Both the position numbers and the translations under genes were made by a program. Below the pieces are notes generated by a model. The model was not told the origin of the DNA. It worked only from the letters and a program-made list of their open reading frames with translations, and searched no databases. 40,607 bases of DNA from an uncultured Desulfobacteraceae bacterium (lineage in GTDB: Bacteria > Desulfobacterota > Desulfobacteria > Desulfobacterales > Desulfobacteraceae): the NCBI GenBank assembly GCA_913041495.1, contig CAJWHT010000026.1:1-40607 (forward strand), written 5' to 3'. Shown here in pieces: positions 25,909-34,922 of this stretch; position 1 is the stretch's first letter, and each line of letters begins with the position of its first letter.

Positions 25909-27246
25909 ATGAATATAAATAACCACCCCTGTTTCAATCCAAAGGCCTGTAAAGATTTCGGCCGGGTTCATCTCCCGGTGGCACCGGCCTGCAACATCCA
26001 GTGCAACTTCTGCAACCGAAAATTTGACTGCGTCAACGAAAGCCGCCCCGGCGTCTCCTCTTCCATCCTCTCTCCGGATCAGGCCATGGCCTATCTGGCC
26101 GAGGTGGTGGCGGCCAAAGGCAATATTTCCGTGGTGGGCATTGCCGGCCCCGGCGATCCCTTTGCCAATCCGGTCCAGACCATGGAGACCCTGCGCAAGG
26201 TCCGGCAGGCCTATCCCGACATGCTGCTCTGTGTGGCCTCAAACGGCCTGAACATAGGCCCCTACCTGGATGAACTGGCAGAAATCTGCGTCAGCCACGT
26301 GAGCATCACAGTCAATGCCGTGGACCCTGTTATCGGGGAAAAAATTTACTCCTGGGTCCGTGACAACAAAAAAACCATGGGGCCGGAACTTGGGGCAAGA
26401 TTGCTGCTGCGCCGCCAGATGTCCGCCATCCGGGGCCTTGTGGAACGGGGGATCATGGTAAAGGTAAACACCATTGTCCTTCCCGGCATCAACGAAACCC
26501 ATGTGGCAGATATCGCCAGGGAAATGTCCCTGCTGGGCGTTGATCTTTTCAACTGCATGCCCTATTTCCCCAACGAGGGGGCCAATCTCTCCCACCTTTC
26601 CGAGCCCTCTGCCAAACTGATGAAAAAGTTGAGGAAAGCCGCCCGGGAATTCATCCCCCAGATGACCCATTGCAAGCGCTGCCGGGCCGATGCCGTAGGC
26701 CTGCTGGATGATCCCCTGAACACCCACTTGATGGACCGGTTGAAGCACCATGCCAATGCACCCCTTCCTTTTCCGGGGAAGGAAAAAACTTTCTCCGCCT
26801 CCCCGGGGGGCGGCATGGCCGCTTCTTCCAAACCCACCGGAGATCCCCCCAAGAAGTCACCCCGCACCTATGTGGCCGTGGCCACAAGAGAAGGCGTATT
26901 GGTGAACCAGCACCTGGGAGAAGCCCGTACCCTTAATATCTACGACATCTCCCATGACGCACCGATGATGGTGGAAAAACGGCGGATGCCCAAACCCGGT
27001 ACCCGGGATTTCAGGTGGTTCGGCACCGCCGAGGTATTAAAAGACTGCCATACCCTTCTGGTCAGCGGCATCGGGCAGAATCCCAAGGAGATACTTACCC
27101 AGGAAGGCCTGACCGTGCTGGAAGTGAACGGCATGATCGAAATGATCCTGTCTGCCCTGAAGAACGGGGAGGATTTCAGCCACCTGATTGTCAGAGAACA
27201 CAAAGGGTGCGGCCAGTGTCAAGGCACCGGAACCGGCTGCATGTAG
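25909..27246 (+). CDS. nifB: NifB radical SAM protein with NifX-like C-terminal domain
   Basis: The product has 445 residues. The radical-SAM motif is C28-x3-C32-x2-C35 (ACNIQCNFCNR), with GIAGPGDP and further Cys (HCKRCRADAVG) for the accessory clusters. It fuses [4Fe-4S] units with a SAM-derived carbide into NifB-co, the precursor of FeMo-cofactor. After a Pro/Lys-rich linker at about 280-320 comes a NifX/NafY-like domain of about 110 residues starting at TYVAVATREGVLVNQHLGEA, which probably carries NifB-co to NifEN. The extreme C-terminus has an extra Cys group (GCGQCQGTGTGC). ATG 25909 is preferred over 25894 because AAGGA lies 7 nt upstream. No separate nifX is present. Confidence 0.96.
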   Translation: MNINNHPCFNPKACKDFGRVHLPVAPACNIQCNFCNRKFDCVNESRPGVSSSILSPDQAMAYLAEVVAAKGNISVVGIAGPGDPFANPVQTMETLRKVRQAYPDMLLCVASNGLNIGPYLDELAEICVSHVSITVNAVDPVIGEKIYSWVRDNKKTMGPELGARLLLRRQMSAIRGLVERGIMVKVNTIVLPGINETHVADIAREMSLLGVDLFNCMPYFPNEGANLSHLSEPSAKLMKKLRKAAREFIPQMTHCKRCRADAVGLLDDPLNTHLMDRLKHHANAPLPFPGKEKTFSASPGGGMAASSKPTGDPPKKSPRTYVAVATREGVLVNQHLGEARTLNIYDISHDAPMMVEKRRMPKPGTRDFRWFGTAEVLKDCHTLLVSGIGQNPKEILTQEGLTVLEVNGMIEMILSALKNGEDFSHLIVREHKGCGQCQGTGTGCM

Positions 27247-27296
27247 GTGAACGACTTTACACTTAACTTCAACTTCTAATTGAAACGGAGATACAC

Positions 27297-27605
27297 ATGG
27301 AAAAACCCAAAAAACACATCATGGTCTGCGCCAGCTTCCGCCCCAACGGCGAACCCAAAGGGAAATGCCACCGCAAAGGGTCCGGCCCTTTTTTACCCTA
27401 TATTGAAAATGAAATCCTGGACCGGGGGCTTGATGACGTCCTGGTCTCTTCCACCTGCTGCCTCAAGTACTGTGATGAAGGCCCTGTCATGATCGTCTAT
27501 CCGGACAATGTCTGGTACGGGAATGTGGACAGTGAAGATGCGATTGATGAGATCCTTGATGCCATGGAAGACGGCGAGGTGGCCACGGAGTATCTGTTGT
27601 CATGA
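27297..27605 (+). CDS. Thioredoxin-like [2Fe-2S] ferredoxin of the nif operon
   Basis: The 102-residue protein is of the thioredoxin-fold [2Fe-2S] type related to the Clostridium pasteurianum and Azotobacter (FeSII/Shethna-like) ferredoxins. Likely ligands are C11 (VCASFRPNG), C24 (GKCHRKG), C54 or C55, and C59 (TCCLKYCDEGP). In diazotrophs such proteins give electrons to cofactor assembly or bind nitrogenase for conformational protection. Its place between nifB and nifV supports a nitrogenase role. Its stop overlaps the nifV start (ATGA). Confidence 0.88.
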   Translation: MEKPKKHIMVCASFRPNGEPKGKCHRKGSGPFLPYIENEILDRGLDDVLVSSTCCLKYCDEGPVMIVYPDNVWYGNVDSEDAIDEILDAMEDGEVATEYLLS

Positions 27606-28771
27606 TGAAAGAAGCGGACCGGGTCTGGATGGTGGATACCACCTTAAGAGACGGTGCCCAGGCACCGGGAGTGGTGTTCCGTCCCCTGGAAAAGTTAGAG
27701 ATTGCCTCGGGACTTGCCGCCTGCGGAATCGATGAAATCGAGGCAGGCATTCCCGGCATGGGGGAATTTGCCTGCCAGGAGATCTCCGCCCTTGCCCGTC
27801 TCCGGCTGCCCTGCATTTTATCCTGTTGGTGCAGGGCGGTGGAGTCGGAGATCACCCTTGCCGCAGGCTGCAATGTCCCCGGGGTTCATATCAGTTTTCC
27901 CACCTCCTCCATCCTCCTGAAAACCTTTGAAAAGGATGAGGGCTGGGTGCTGGACACCCTGGCAGGTCTGGTCCGCTTTGCAAAACAAAACTTTGACCAG
28001 GTATCGGTAGGCGCCCAGGATGCCACCCGCACCGACAGAGGGTTTCTTGCGCGGTTTGCCCTTTCGGCGCGGGACCTGGGTGTCCACCGCCTGCGTCTGG
28101 CAGATACGGTGGGAATGGCCAGCCCCGTCATGGTCATGGAGATGATCGGCAGCCTTGTCCGGGAAGTTCCCGGACTCCCCCTGGAATTCCACGGCCACAA
28201 CGATCTTGGCATGGCCACGGCCAATGCGGTATCTGCGGTGGATGCCGGGGCCGAAAGCCTGAGTGTTACCGTTAACGGCCTGGGGGAAAGAGCCGGCAAT
28301 GCAAGACTGGAGGAAACCGCCACGGCCCTGTTCGGGATCGGTGCCCGGCACAGTAACCTCAGGCTGAATAATCTGGCCCGCCTCTGCCGGACGGTTGCCA
28401 GGTTTTCAGGGCAGGCACTGCCACAGGACAAACCCATTGTGGGAGAACGGGTGTTTTCCCATGAGTCCGGCATTCACTGCGCCGGCCTTGAAAAAAATCC
28501 CTCGTCCTACCAGCTTTTTGACCCTAAGCTTGTGGGGGGACAGCCGTCGAAAATCGTTATCGGCAGCCACTCCGGGACAGCCACCATATTAAGCGCCCTC
28601 AAGGCCAGGGGGATTCATACGGACAGGGAGACCGCCATCAGCCTCATGCCGGCGGTACGGGAGGCGGCAATGGCAAATAAGGGGGCCGTTTCCCCTTCAC
28701 AGCTAGAAGCTATTTTCTACCGGACTGCCAGCCGGTCCCGGACCATCCGGCCCATATCTTCAAGGGCGTAA
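27602..28771 (+). CDS. nifV: Homocitrate synthase NifV
   Basis: The 389-residue enzyme joins acetyl-CoA and 2-oxoglutarate to form homocitrate, the organic ligand of FeMo-cofactor. The DRE-TIM signature TTLRDGAQAPGVVF is near residue 15, and the metal-binding EFHGHNDLGMATAN is near 197. The later HESGIHCAG segment fits the family. The last 15 or so residues, beyond QLEAIFYR, are basic and Ser/Arg-rich and lie inside the convergent kinase gene, so the native stop may have been lost. ATG 27605 is an equally possible start. It is the last nif gene of the run; nifS, nifU, nifA and molybdate transport genes are absent here. Confidence 0.94.
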   Translation: MMKEADRVWMVDTTLRDGAQAPGVVFRPLEKLEIASGLAACGIDEIEAGIPGMGEFACQEISALARLRLPCILSCWCRAVESEITLAAGCNVPGVHISFPTSSILLKTFEKDEGWVLDTLAGLVRFAKQNFDQVSVGAQDATRTDRGFLARFALSARDLGVHRLRLADTVGMASPVMVMEMIGSLVREVPGLPLEFHGHNDLGMATANAVSAVDAGAESLSVTVNGLGERAGNARLEETATALFGIGARHSNLRLNNLARLCRTVARFSGQALPQDKPIVGERVFSHESGIHCAGLEKNPSSYQLFDPKLVGGQPSKIVIGSHSGTATILSALKARGIHTDRETAISLMPAVREAAMANKGAVSPSQLEAIFYRTASRSRTIRPISSRA

Positions 28772-30552
28772 GGTTTGAACAGGCAGGAGCCGCCGCTGAG
28801 TTGTCGGGCCTTTTCCAGGGTATCGGCCTCCGAATAGCCTGTGACAAAAAGCACCTTGAGATACGGGCGGTCCGCCAATATTTTCTTACAGGTGCTCACG
28901 CCGTCCATTCCCGGTTCCATGATGATGTCCAGGATCACCAAATCCACCGGATACTTCCCTAAAAACTCAAGGCAGGCTTCCCCCGAAGGACAGCAGTGAA
29001 CGGAATATCCAAGGCGGGTCAGCAGCTTTTCCGCGATGTTCAGTTGCACCGGTTCATCATCCACCACAAGAATCTTCTCATTGTTCCCCAGCAGGGCCTC
29101 AATGCGTTCTGACCCGGGCGATGCCTCCCTAAAGGATGCGTCCAAAGCCGCAGGAAAATACAGGCTTATCCGGGTGCCTTCTCCTGGCGTGGATGTCATT
29201 TGAATGAATCCCTTGTGGTCATTCACCGTTCCCAGCACCACGGCCATCCCTAAACCGGTGCCGCTTCTGCCCATCTGCTTTCTCGTGTAAAAAGGTTCAA
29301 ACACGGATTCCAGGTCTTTGGGGGCTATGCCTATGCCGGTGTCTGATACGGTAAATACCATATAGTCGCCCGGCGGTATGACCCGGTGCCCCTGAACGGG
29401 GTTGGCAATGGGTTCCGGGTCGGACAGGGGTTTGAACCGGATGGAAATCCCCACCTTCCCTTCCCCCTGAATGGACTCCACGGCATTGGCAACCAGGTTC
29501 ATCAGGGTCTTGGCCAGATGGACCGGAGAACCGACAACCGCCCCGCCCTTGCCCGATTCATATTCAACGGTAAGGGAAACCGATTCAAAAGAGGCCATGA
29601 GCTGCAGATGTTCCGGGCTGTCCAGGTAGGACCGCAGCAACTGGTTCAGGTCCAGGGGTTCGGTCACGGCCACCCCGCGGCGGGAGAGGGTCAAAAGGTC
29701 ATCCACGATGGTGGCGGCACGCATCCCCGACGTTTTTATGGTCTCCAAGGACTCCCGCATGGGGTCATCCTTATCCAGGTCCAGCAGGATATAGTCCGGG
29801 TAGGTGACAATCCCGGAAAGGATGTTGTTCAGATCGTGGGCCACACCGGCCGCCACCCGGCCCACGGTTTCCATTTTAATGGCGTGGTGAAGCCGCTTTT
29901 CAATCCGGTCCCTGTGTTCGATCTCCTTGATCAGCCGATCGCTGAGTGCCTTGTACTTTTGCTCGGACCGCTCTGCTTCTGCACGGGCCTTAAAGAGCCC
30001 GCCCAGATAATTTTGCCGAATGATTGTGGATTTGTGGGCCAACAGCGAAAAGAGGAGCAGGGCCAAATGAAACCGGATCAAAAATTCCCTGTGTTCAACG
30101 AACACATCCATGGCGGTCAGGGGGATCATCAGGAGCAGGGCCAGGTTGAATAGTAAAATGATGGTTGTTCCCCGCCGGTCCGGCATCCACAGGGTCAAAA
30201 AGAAAACAAAGAGGAAGGTCCAGGGCGTTGCCATAAGCCGGTGAACCACACCGATGATCCACAAGAGGTAAATCCCCAGGGCCAGGATTTGAACCCGGAA
30301 AAAATACCGGTAGATGAGAATACGTTTTTCATCGGGCAGGCGACTGCGGATAACCCAAAGCACACAGACAAACCCTGCCAGTTCAAAGCTGACGATGGCA
30401 GAGGCCCACCCGGCATGGTGAAAGCCAAGGTAAACGTTGAGGCCGGTCAGCGCAGGCACAAGAATATACAGGAAATTTTTCAGCGTTGCCGGATGATCCA
30501 ACACCTGGCGTTCGGCAGGGCTGATATCTGTTTTGTGCGGCTTTCCTTCCAT
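28717..30552 (-). CDS. Membrane-bound hybrid histidine kinase
   Basis: The 611-residue sensor has an N-terminal membrane domain of about six helices (about 28-172) and a short coiled coil (180-225). A HisKA region follows, with phospho-acceptor H239 in GVAHDLNNILSG. The ATPase domain has N-box NLVANAVES (352-360), SDTGIGI (403-409) and GTGLGMAV (431-438). A C-terminal receiver has ILVVDDEP and D542 in LVILDIIMEPGMDG. No periplasmic sensing domain is large enough to name a signal; an intramembrane or respiratory-state signal is likely. The internal receiver implies a phosphorelay to an unseen partner. It converges on nifV and overlaps its 3' end by 55 bp. Confidence 0.88.
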   Translation of the reverse strand: MEGKPHKTDISPAERQVLDHPATLKNFLYILVPALTGLNVYLGFHHAGWASAIVSFELAGFVCVLWVIRSRLPDEKRILIYRYFFRVQILALGIYLLWIIGVVHRLMATPWTFLFVFFLTLWMPDRRGTTIILLFNLALLLMIPLTAMDVFVEHREFLIRFHLALLLFSLLAHKSTIIRQNYLGGLFKARAEAERSEQKYKALSDRLIKEIEHRDRIEKRLHHAIKMETVGRVAAGVAHDLNNILSGIVTYPDYILLDLDKDDPMRESLETIKTSGMRAATIVDDLLTLSRRGVAVTEPLDLNQLLRSYLDSPEHLQLMASFESVSLTVEYESGKGGAVVGSPVHLAKTLMNLVANAVESIQGEGKVGISIRFKPLSDPEPIANPVQGHRVIPPGDYMVFTVSDTGIGIAPKDLESVFEPFYTRKQMGRSGTGLGMAVVLGTVNDHKGFIQMTSTPGEGTRISLYFPAALDASFREASPGSERIEALLGNNEKILVVDDEPVQLNIAEKLLTRLGYSVHCCPSGEACLEFLGKYPVDLVILDIIMEPGMDGVSTCKKILADRPYLKVLFVTGYSEADTLEKARQLSGGSCLFKPYALEDMGRMVRDRLAVR

Positions 30553-30734
30553 ATCCCTTTCTTTTCTTTGGGGTGTCGCTACTGGCTACCCCAATACCAA
30601 ATCCTGTGATTTTTTAAAAGGCGGATTCTTTTTAAAACTAACCGGATAATGACCGGACTTATATTGACTTATCGGGATTGGCGTATTATGGATTTAGAAT
30701 AGCAGCTTCACTGATTCTTAACAGGAGGCATTTC

Positions 30735-31727
30735 ATGGAAAACAAAGCCTTTCAGGCATTGGTTGTCGAGGAAACGGAATCCGATAATTTCACCCGGAGT
30801 GTTCAGGAACGCAATATTGACGATCTGCCGGAAGGCGACGTGTTGATACGGGTCGGTTTTTCCTCACTGAACTACAAGGACGCCCTTTCCGCCACCGGCA
30901 ACCGGGGCGTCACCCGGAAGTTCCCCCATACCCCGGGCATTGATGCGGCAGGGGTTGTGGAGGCCAGCACCTCAGACGAATTTCAGCCCGGAGATAAGGT
31001 GATCGTTACCTCCTATGACCTGGGTATGAACACCCCGGGCGGTTTCGGCCAGTATATCCGGGTACCGGCGGACTGGGTGGTCCCCCTGCCGGACACCCTC
31101 ACCCCGGAAGAGAGCATGGTCCTGGGAACCGCCGGGTTCACGGCAGCCATGTCAGTGGAACGGCTGGTCCCCGGCCTGGACGTCAACCAGGGACCGGTAC
31201 TGGTCACCGGTGCCACCGGCGGTGTGGGATCCCTTGCCTGTGCAATTCTTGCCAAGCTGGGTTATACGGTATCGGCGGTGTCAGGAAAACCCGACGACGG
31301 TTTCTTAAGCAGCCTGGGCGTCACAGAGGTGATTTCCCGCCAGGATTTCCTGGAAAACACAGACCCTCCTCTTCTCAAAACCCGATGGGCCGGAGTGGTG
31401 GATACGGTGGGCGGGGATATCCTGGCCACGGCCATCAAAGGTACCCAGGAAAGCGGCATTATCACCTGCTGCGGCCTTGTGGCCTCACCCAACCTTCCCA
31501 TCACGGTGTTCCCCTTTATCCTGAGGGGTGTTTCCCTGATGGGCATCGACTCCCAGCACTGCCCCATGCCGCTTCGCCGCGACCTCTGGGACTGCCTGGC
31601 CAATGACTGGAAACCAGACCTGCCCGACAATATGACGGAAAAAGTCGGTCTGGACGGCCTTGAATCTCGCATCCAGCAGATCCTACAAGGTCAGGTCAAA
31701 GGCCGTACCCTTGTGGATCTGGCGTGA
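30735..31727 (+). CDS. AcuI/YhdH-type NADPH-dependent acrylyl-CoA reductase-like oxidoreductase
   Basis: This 330-residue zinc-free MDR protein contains the YhdH/AcuI features: FSSLNYKDALSATGNRGVTR near the N-terminus, TPGIDAAGVVE, and the cofactor loop VTGATGGVGSLACAIL at about 157. The C-terminal GIDSQHCPMPLRRDLWDCLA is typical of the family. Members reduce acrylyl-CoA to propionyl-CoA with NADPH, removing a toxic electrophile. The ATG at 30735 has AGGAGG 6 nt upstream; an in-frame codon at 30678 lacks one. It is a single gene, followed by a separate small zinc-ribbon gene. Confidence 0.82.
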   Translation: MENKAFQALVVEETESDNFTRSVQERNIDDLPEGDVLIRVGFSSLNYKDALSATGNRGVTRKFPHTPGIDAAGVVEASTSDEFQPGDKVIVTSYDLGMNTPGGFGQYIRVPADWVVPLPDTLTPEESMVLGTAGFTAAMSVERLVPGLDVNQGPVLVTGATGGVGSLACAILAKLGYTVSAVSGKPDDGFLSSLGVTEVISRQDFLENTDPPLLKTRWAGVVDTVGGDILATAIKGTQESGIITCCGLVASPNLPITVFPFILRGVSLMGIDSQHCPMPLRRDLWDCLANDWKPDLPDNMTEKVGLDGLESRIQQILQGQVKGRTLVDLA

Positions 31728-31808
31728 CGGCAAGCGCCGTTGAGACCTGTTGTTAGAATGAATCATGACCGATAATGCACACCAACCATAATTTAAAAGG
31801 AGAGACCT

Positions 31809-31991
31809 ATGAGCACGCCCCAACATTGCCCTGGTTTTGAAAATTTCAAAGAATTAAAATCCTTTACCTGTAAGTGCAGCAAATGTAACGCCGTCAAGGA
31901 GATCTTCTCCGACGAGTTTGACAAATCCCACAAATGCGGGGAATGCGGGGAAGAGATCGATTTCACCTCATGTTCCTATGAAGCCGGATAA
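31809..31991 (+). CDS. Small zinc-ribbon protein
   Basis: The 60-residue protein has a C-x-C-x2-C knuckle at 21-26 (CKCSKC) and a C-x2-C pair at 43-46 (CGEC), with a further Cys at 55. This is a rubredoxin/zinc-ribbon-like metal site. A strong AAAAGGAG precedes the ATG, which supports real translation. Similar tiny ribbon proteins are common in sulfate reducers; the role is unknown. Confidence 0.68.
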   Translation: MSTPQHCPGFENFKELKSFTCKCSKCNAVKEIFSDEFDKSHKCGECGEEIDFTSCSYEAG

Positions 31992-32250
31992 ATCCCGACA
32001 GACAGCAGGGCCGTTGCCGGTTCATCCGCCGGTAATGGCCCTGCGTCGCAGCACTCCAGATTCCCACCTGCATATTCAGCCCATCTTATCCCAAAAATGT
32101 TTTAATAATGATGGATTATTTTAAGTCTTTCCTTGACAAACGCCAGACTCATAAACTAATCAGATGAGTATATTAAGTTGAAACCCTTCGGTGGAATATT
32201 ATCGCCGGATTTGCCCAGGCTTTTCGGATTTTTTCTAAAGGAGTGACGCC
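31992..32250. other. Intergenic region before the FAD oxidoreductase gene
   Basis: It holds a hairpin with CAGGGCC/GGCCCTG outer arms and CCGG/CCGG inner pairing (32006-32043) that lacks a T-tract. A consensus -35 box TTGACA lies at 32133-32138, but no good -10 box sits at the proper distance. No gene is seen. Confidence 0.4.
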
Positions 32251-33612
32251 ATGCGTTTTATTACGGAAAAAGAACGGCAGACCCCCGTTCTGGACGAGAC
32301 GGATGTCCTGGTGGTGGGCTCCGGCCCCGGGGGCCTGGCAGCGGCTATCGCCGCGGCACGCACCGGCGTAAAAACCTGCCTGGTGGAGCGATACGGCTGC
32401 TTCGGCGGCAACATGACCGTTGTGGGTGTGGAATCCCTGGCCTGGTACCGCCATGAAAAAACCATCGACAGTGAAGGTATCGGCATAGAATTCGAAACCC
32501 GGGCCGCAGCCATGGGCGCCACGGCCAAGGAAGTCCAGTCCGACAGCCAGGCCCTGAACACCGAATTGTTCAAGCATGTGGCCGATGTCCTGGTCACAGA
32601 ATCCGGAGCCATTCCCCTGCTGCATTGCTACGGGGTGGAACCCGTGCTTGAAGGGGACACCATACGGGGCGTGGTCACCGAAAGCAAATCCGGCCGCCAG
32701 GCCATCCTGGCCAAGGTGGTCATCGACGCCACAGGGGACGCGGACATCGCCTTTCGTGCCGGCGCCCCCTGCACGGTAAGTCCGCTTCCCGAACGCCAGG
32801 CCGTCACCCTGGTCTTCTCCTGCTGCGGGGTGAACCGCAAGGAGTTCATGAATTACATCGAATCCGATCCCGCCACCTACGGCGACTGGGGAGAGGACTG
32901 GGCCCAGCAGACCTCGGGCCTGGAAAACGACATGTTCAGCCCCTATTTCCAGAAGCAGTTCGACCGGGCCATACAAGAGAAGATCATCACGCAGACGGAC
33001 TGGGATCTTTGCGGTTCCTGGTCCACCATTACCGAAGACGGCCAGGCCACCTATATGAACCTGGTGCACCTGGGCAATGTGGACATCACCGACATCCGGG
33101 ACCTCACCCGGGCGGAAATGGACGGCAGGGCACAGGTACTGGAAGCCATCAAGGCCATGAACCACACCATCCCTGGGTTTGAAAAGGCAAAACTTCGAAA
33201 CTTTGCCATGACCCTGGGCACCCGGGACTCCCGGAAAATCATCGGCGAATACGATCTCACGGGAAACGACGTGCTCAATGAGGCCCGGTTTGATGATTCC
33301 GTGGGGGTATTCCCCGAATTCGTGGACGGTTTCGGTGTGCTGAGGCTGCCGGTCACCGGCCGCTACTTCCAGGTACCCTACCGGAGCATTCTGCCCAAAA
33401 AAATCGAGAACCTGCTGGTGGCAGGCCGCGCCATTGCGGGTGACCCCATCTCACATGCCGCCACCCGCAACATGATGTGCTGTGCCGTCTCCGGCCAGGG
33501 CGCAGGGGTTGCCGCTGCCGTGGCCGTCAAAACAGGGACCACCTGCCACGGTGTTTCCATCGCCGAAATTCAAAAGACCCTTGCTGCCCAGAATGTGAGG
33601 TGCCATTACTGA
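32251..33612 (+). CDS. FAD-dependent oxidoreductase (FAD_oxidored family)
   Basis: The 453-residue flavoprotein has a dinucleotide-binding motif VVGSGPGGLAAAIAAARTG at about 22-40, then ERYGCFGGNMT and the ATGDADIAFRAG second GD motif near 160. It closes with RAIAGDPISHAATRNMMCCAVSGQGAGVAA, the C-terminal FAD contact of the FAD_oxidored (PF12831) family. The oxidised substrate is unknown. AAAGGAG precedes the ATG. The PLP aminotransferase gene lies 89 bp downstream on the same strand and shares the terminator at 34.9 kb, so the two may act in one catabolic path. Confidence 0.8.
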   Translation: MRFITEKERQTPVLDETDVLVVGSGPGGLAAAIAAARTGVKTCLVERYGCFGGNMTVVGVESLAWYRHEKTIDSEGIGIEFETRAAAMGATAKEVQSDSQALNTELFKHVADVLVTESGAIPLLHCYGVEPVLEGDTIRGVVTESKSGRQAILAKVVIDATGDADIAFRAGAPCTVSPLPERQAVTLVFSCCGVNRKEFMNYIESDPATYGDWGEDWAQQTSGLENDMFSPYFQKQFDRAIQEKIITQTDWDLCGSWSTITEDGQATYMNLVHLGNVDITDIRDLTRAEMDGRAQVLEAIKAMNHTIPGFEKAKLRNFAMTLGTRDSRKIIGEYDLTGNDVLNEARFDDSVGVFPEFVDGFGVLRLPVTGRYFQVPYRSILPKKIENLLVAGRAIAGDPISHAATRNMMCCAVSGQGAGVAAAVAVKTGTTCHGVSIAEIQKTLAAQNVRCHY

Positions 33613-33701
33613 TGCCGACCAAACTGCGGAACTTCACCGCCGGTAAAATATACCAACACGTAACGAACCTAAACCCCAAAAAAAACGGATAAACGAATCA
33701 A

Positions 33702-34811
33702 ATGGAAAACGTATTAGATACGATAGAAGAAATCACCCTGATGGGCCCCGGCCCCTCCTGCGTACATCCCAGCGTCCTTACGGCACTCAGCAAAAGCACC
33801 CTGGGCCATCTGGACCCCTCTTTCATCAGCATCATGGATGAAATCAAAACCCTGATGAGAGGATTGCTGCACACCGGAAACCAGCTCACCATGCCGGTTT
33901 CCGGCACCGGTTCCGCCGGCATGGAAACCGCCTTTGTCAATCTTGTGGAAAAGGCAGACAAGGTGCTTGTCCTGATTAACGGGGTATTCGGCATGCGCAT
34001 GCAGGATGTGGCCGGCCGATTAGGTGCCGACGTGGACACCCTGGCGTTTGAATGGGGAACCCCAGTGGTCGTTGATGATGTCAAAACTGCCCTGGCGAAA
34101 AAGGACTACGATCTCGTGGCCGTGGTCCATGCCGAAACCTCCACCGGTGTTGAAAACCCCGTGGCAGAGATCGGCGCCCTGCTGAAAGACAAAAAAGCCA
34201 TTTTTCTGGTGGATGCCGTCACCAGCTTCGGCGGCATGGAGATCCGGATGGATGACTGGGGGATCGATGCCCTGTACAGCGGCACCCAGAAATGCCTGTC
34301 CTGCCCCCCGGGCCTGGCACCCCTCTCCTTTTCAGATAAAGCGGTGGAAAAGCTGAAAAACAGGACAGACAAGGTTCCCAACTGGTACCTGGACCTGACC
34401 ATGCTGATGAACTATTGGGACGGCGCCACCCGGGCCTATCACCACACCGCCCCCATCAACATGCTGTACGGTCTGTACCAGGCCCTCTACCTGATCCATG
34501 AAGAGGGGGAGACTGCCGTTTACCAGCGCCACAGGGACAACCACACCCTGCTGGTAAAAGGGCTTGCGGAACTGGGCATCGATATGCTGGTGGATTCCGC
34601 CTGCCGCCTGCCCATGCTCAACTCCGTCAACATCCCGGAAGGGGCGGACGATGCCGCGGTCCGCAGCACCCTGCTCAAAGAGTACAAGATTGAGATGGGG
34701 GCGGGGCTTGGCCCCCTTGCCGGCAAGATCTGGCGGATCGGCCTTATGGGCCACACCGCCCGTCCCGAAAATGTGGAAAAGCTGCTGGCTGCCCTGAAGG
34801 CCCTCCTGTAA
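33702..34811 (+). CDS. Class V aminotransferase, alanine/serine-glyoxylate type
   Basis: The 369-residue PLP enzyme begins with the family signature LMGPGPSCVHPSVLTALSK and LGHLDPSF. The pyridoxal-binding Asp lies in VDAVTSFGG (about 170-178) and the Schiff-base Lys is K197 in SGTQKCLSCPPG. It closely resembles AGXT-type enzymes that transfer the amino group of alanine or serine to glyoxylate. Related 2-aminoethylphosphonate or purine-linked aminotransferases cannot be excluded. It is cytoplasmic, without signal. A strong terminator follows. Confidence 0.85.
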   Translation: MENVLDTIEEITLMGPGPSCVHPSVLTALSKSTLGHLDPSFISIMDEIKTLMRGLLHTGNQLTMPVSGTGSAGMETAFVNLVEKADKVLVLINGVFGMRMQDVAGRLGADVDTLAFEWGTPVVVDDVKTALAKKDYDLVAVVHAETSTGVENPVAEIGALLKDKKAIFLVDAVTSFGGMEIRMDDWGIDALYSGTQKCLSCPPGLAPLSFSDKAVEKLKNRTDKVPNWYLDLTMLMNYWDGATRAYHHTAPINMLYGLYQALYLIHEEGETAVYQRHRDNHTLLVKGLAELGIDMLVDSACRLPMLNSVNIPEGADDAAVRSTLLKEYKIEMGAGLGPLAGKIWRIGLMGHTARPENVEKLLAALKALL

Positions 34812-34873
34812 CATTACGATCCCCCCCGGCCAAGGGATGGTAACGGTTCATCTGCCTTAAGCCTTGCGGTATA

Positions 34874-34914
34874 CGCCCGCGGAAGACTTGTCTGTCTTCC
34901 GCGGGCGTTTTTTT
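34874..34914 (+). terminator. Strong rho-independent terminator
   Basis: A perfect 14-bp GC-rich stem (CGCCCGCGGAAGAC and its complement) around a 6-nt loop is followed by seven T residues. It ends the aminotransferase transcription unit and lies just beyond the end of the convergent MFS gene. Confidence 0.95.
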
Positions 34915-34922
34915 GCTTTTCC

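Noticed and set aside
32133-32138. TTGACA as promoter of the FAD oxidoreductase gene.
   Set aside because: No acceptable -10 box lies 16-18 bases downstream.
32173-33165. 330-residue open frame antisense to the FAD oxidoreductase gene.
   Set aside because: It is rich in Gly, His and Asp as expected for a GC-rich antisense shadow, has no ribosome-binding site, and the opposite frame is a recognisable enzyme.
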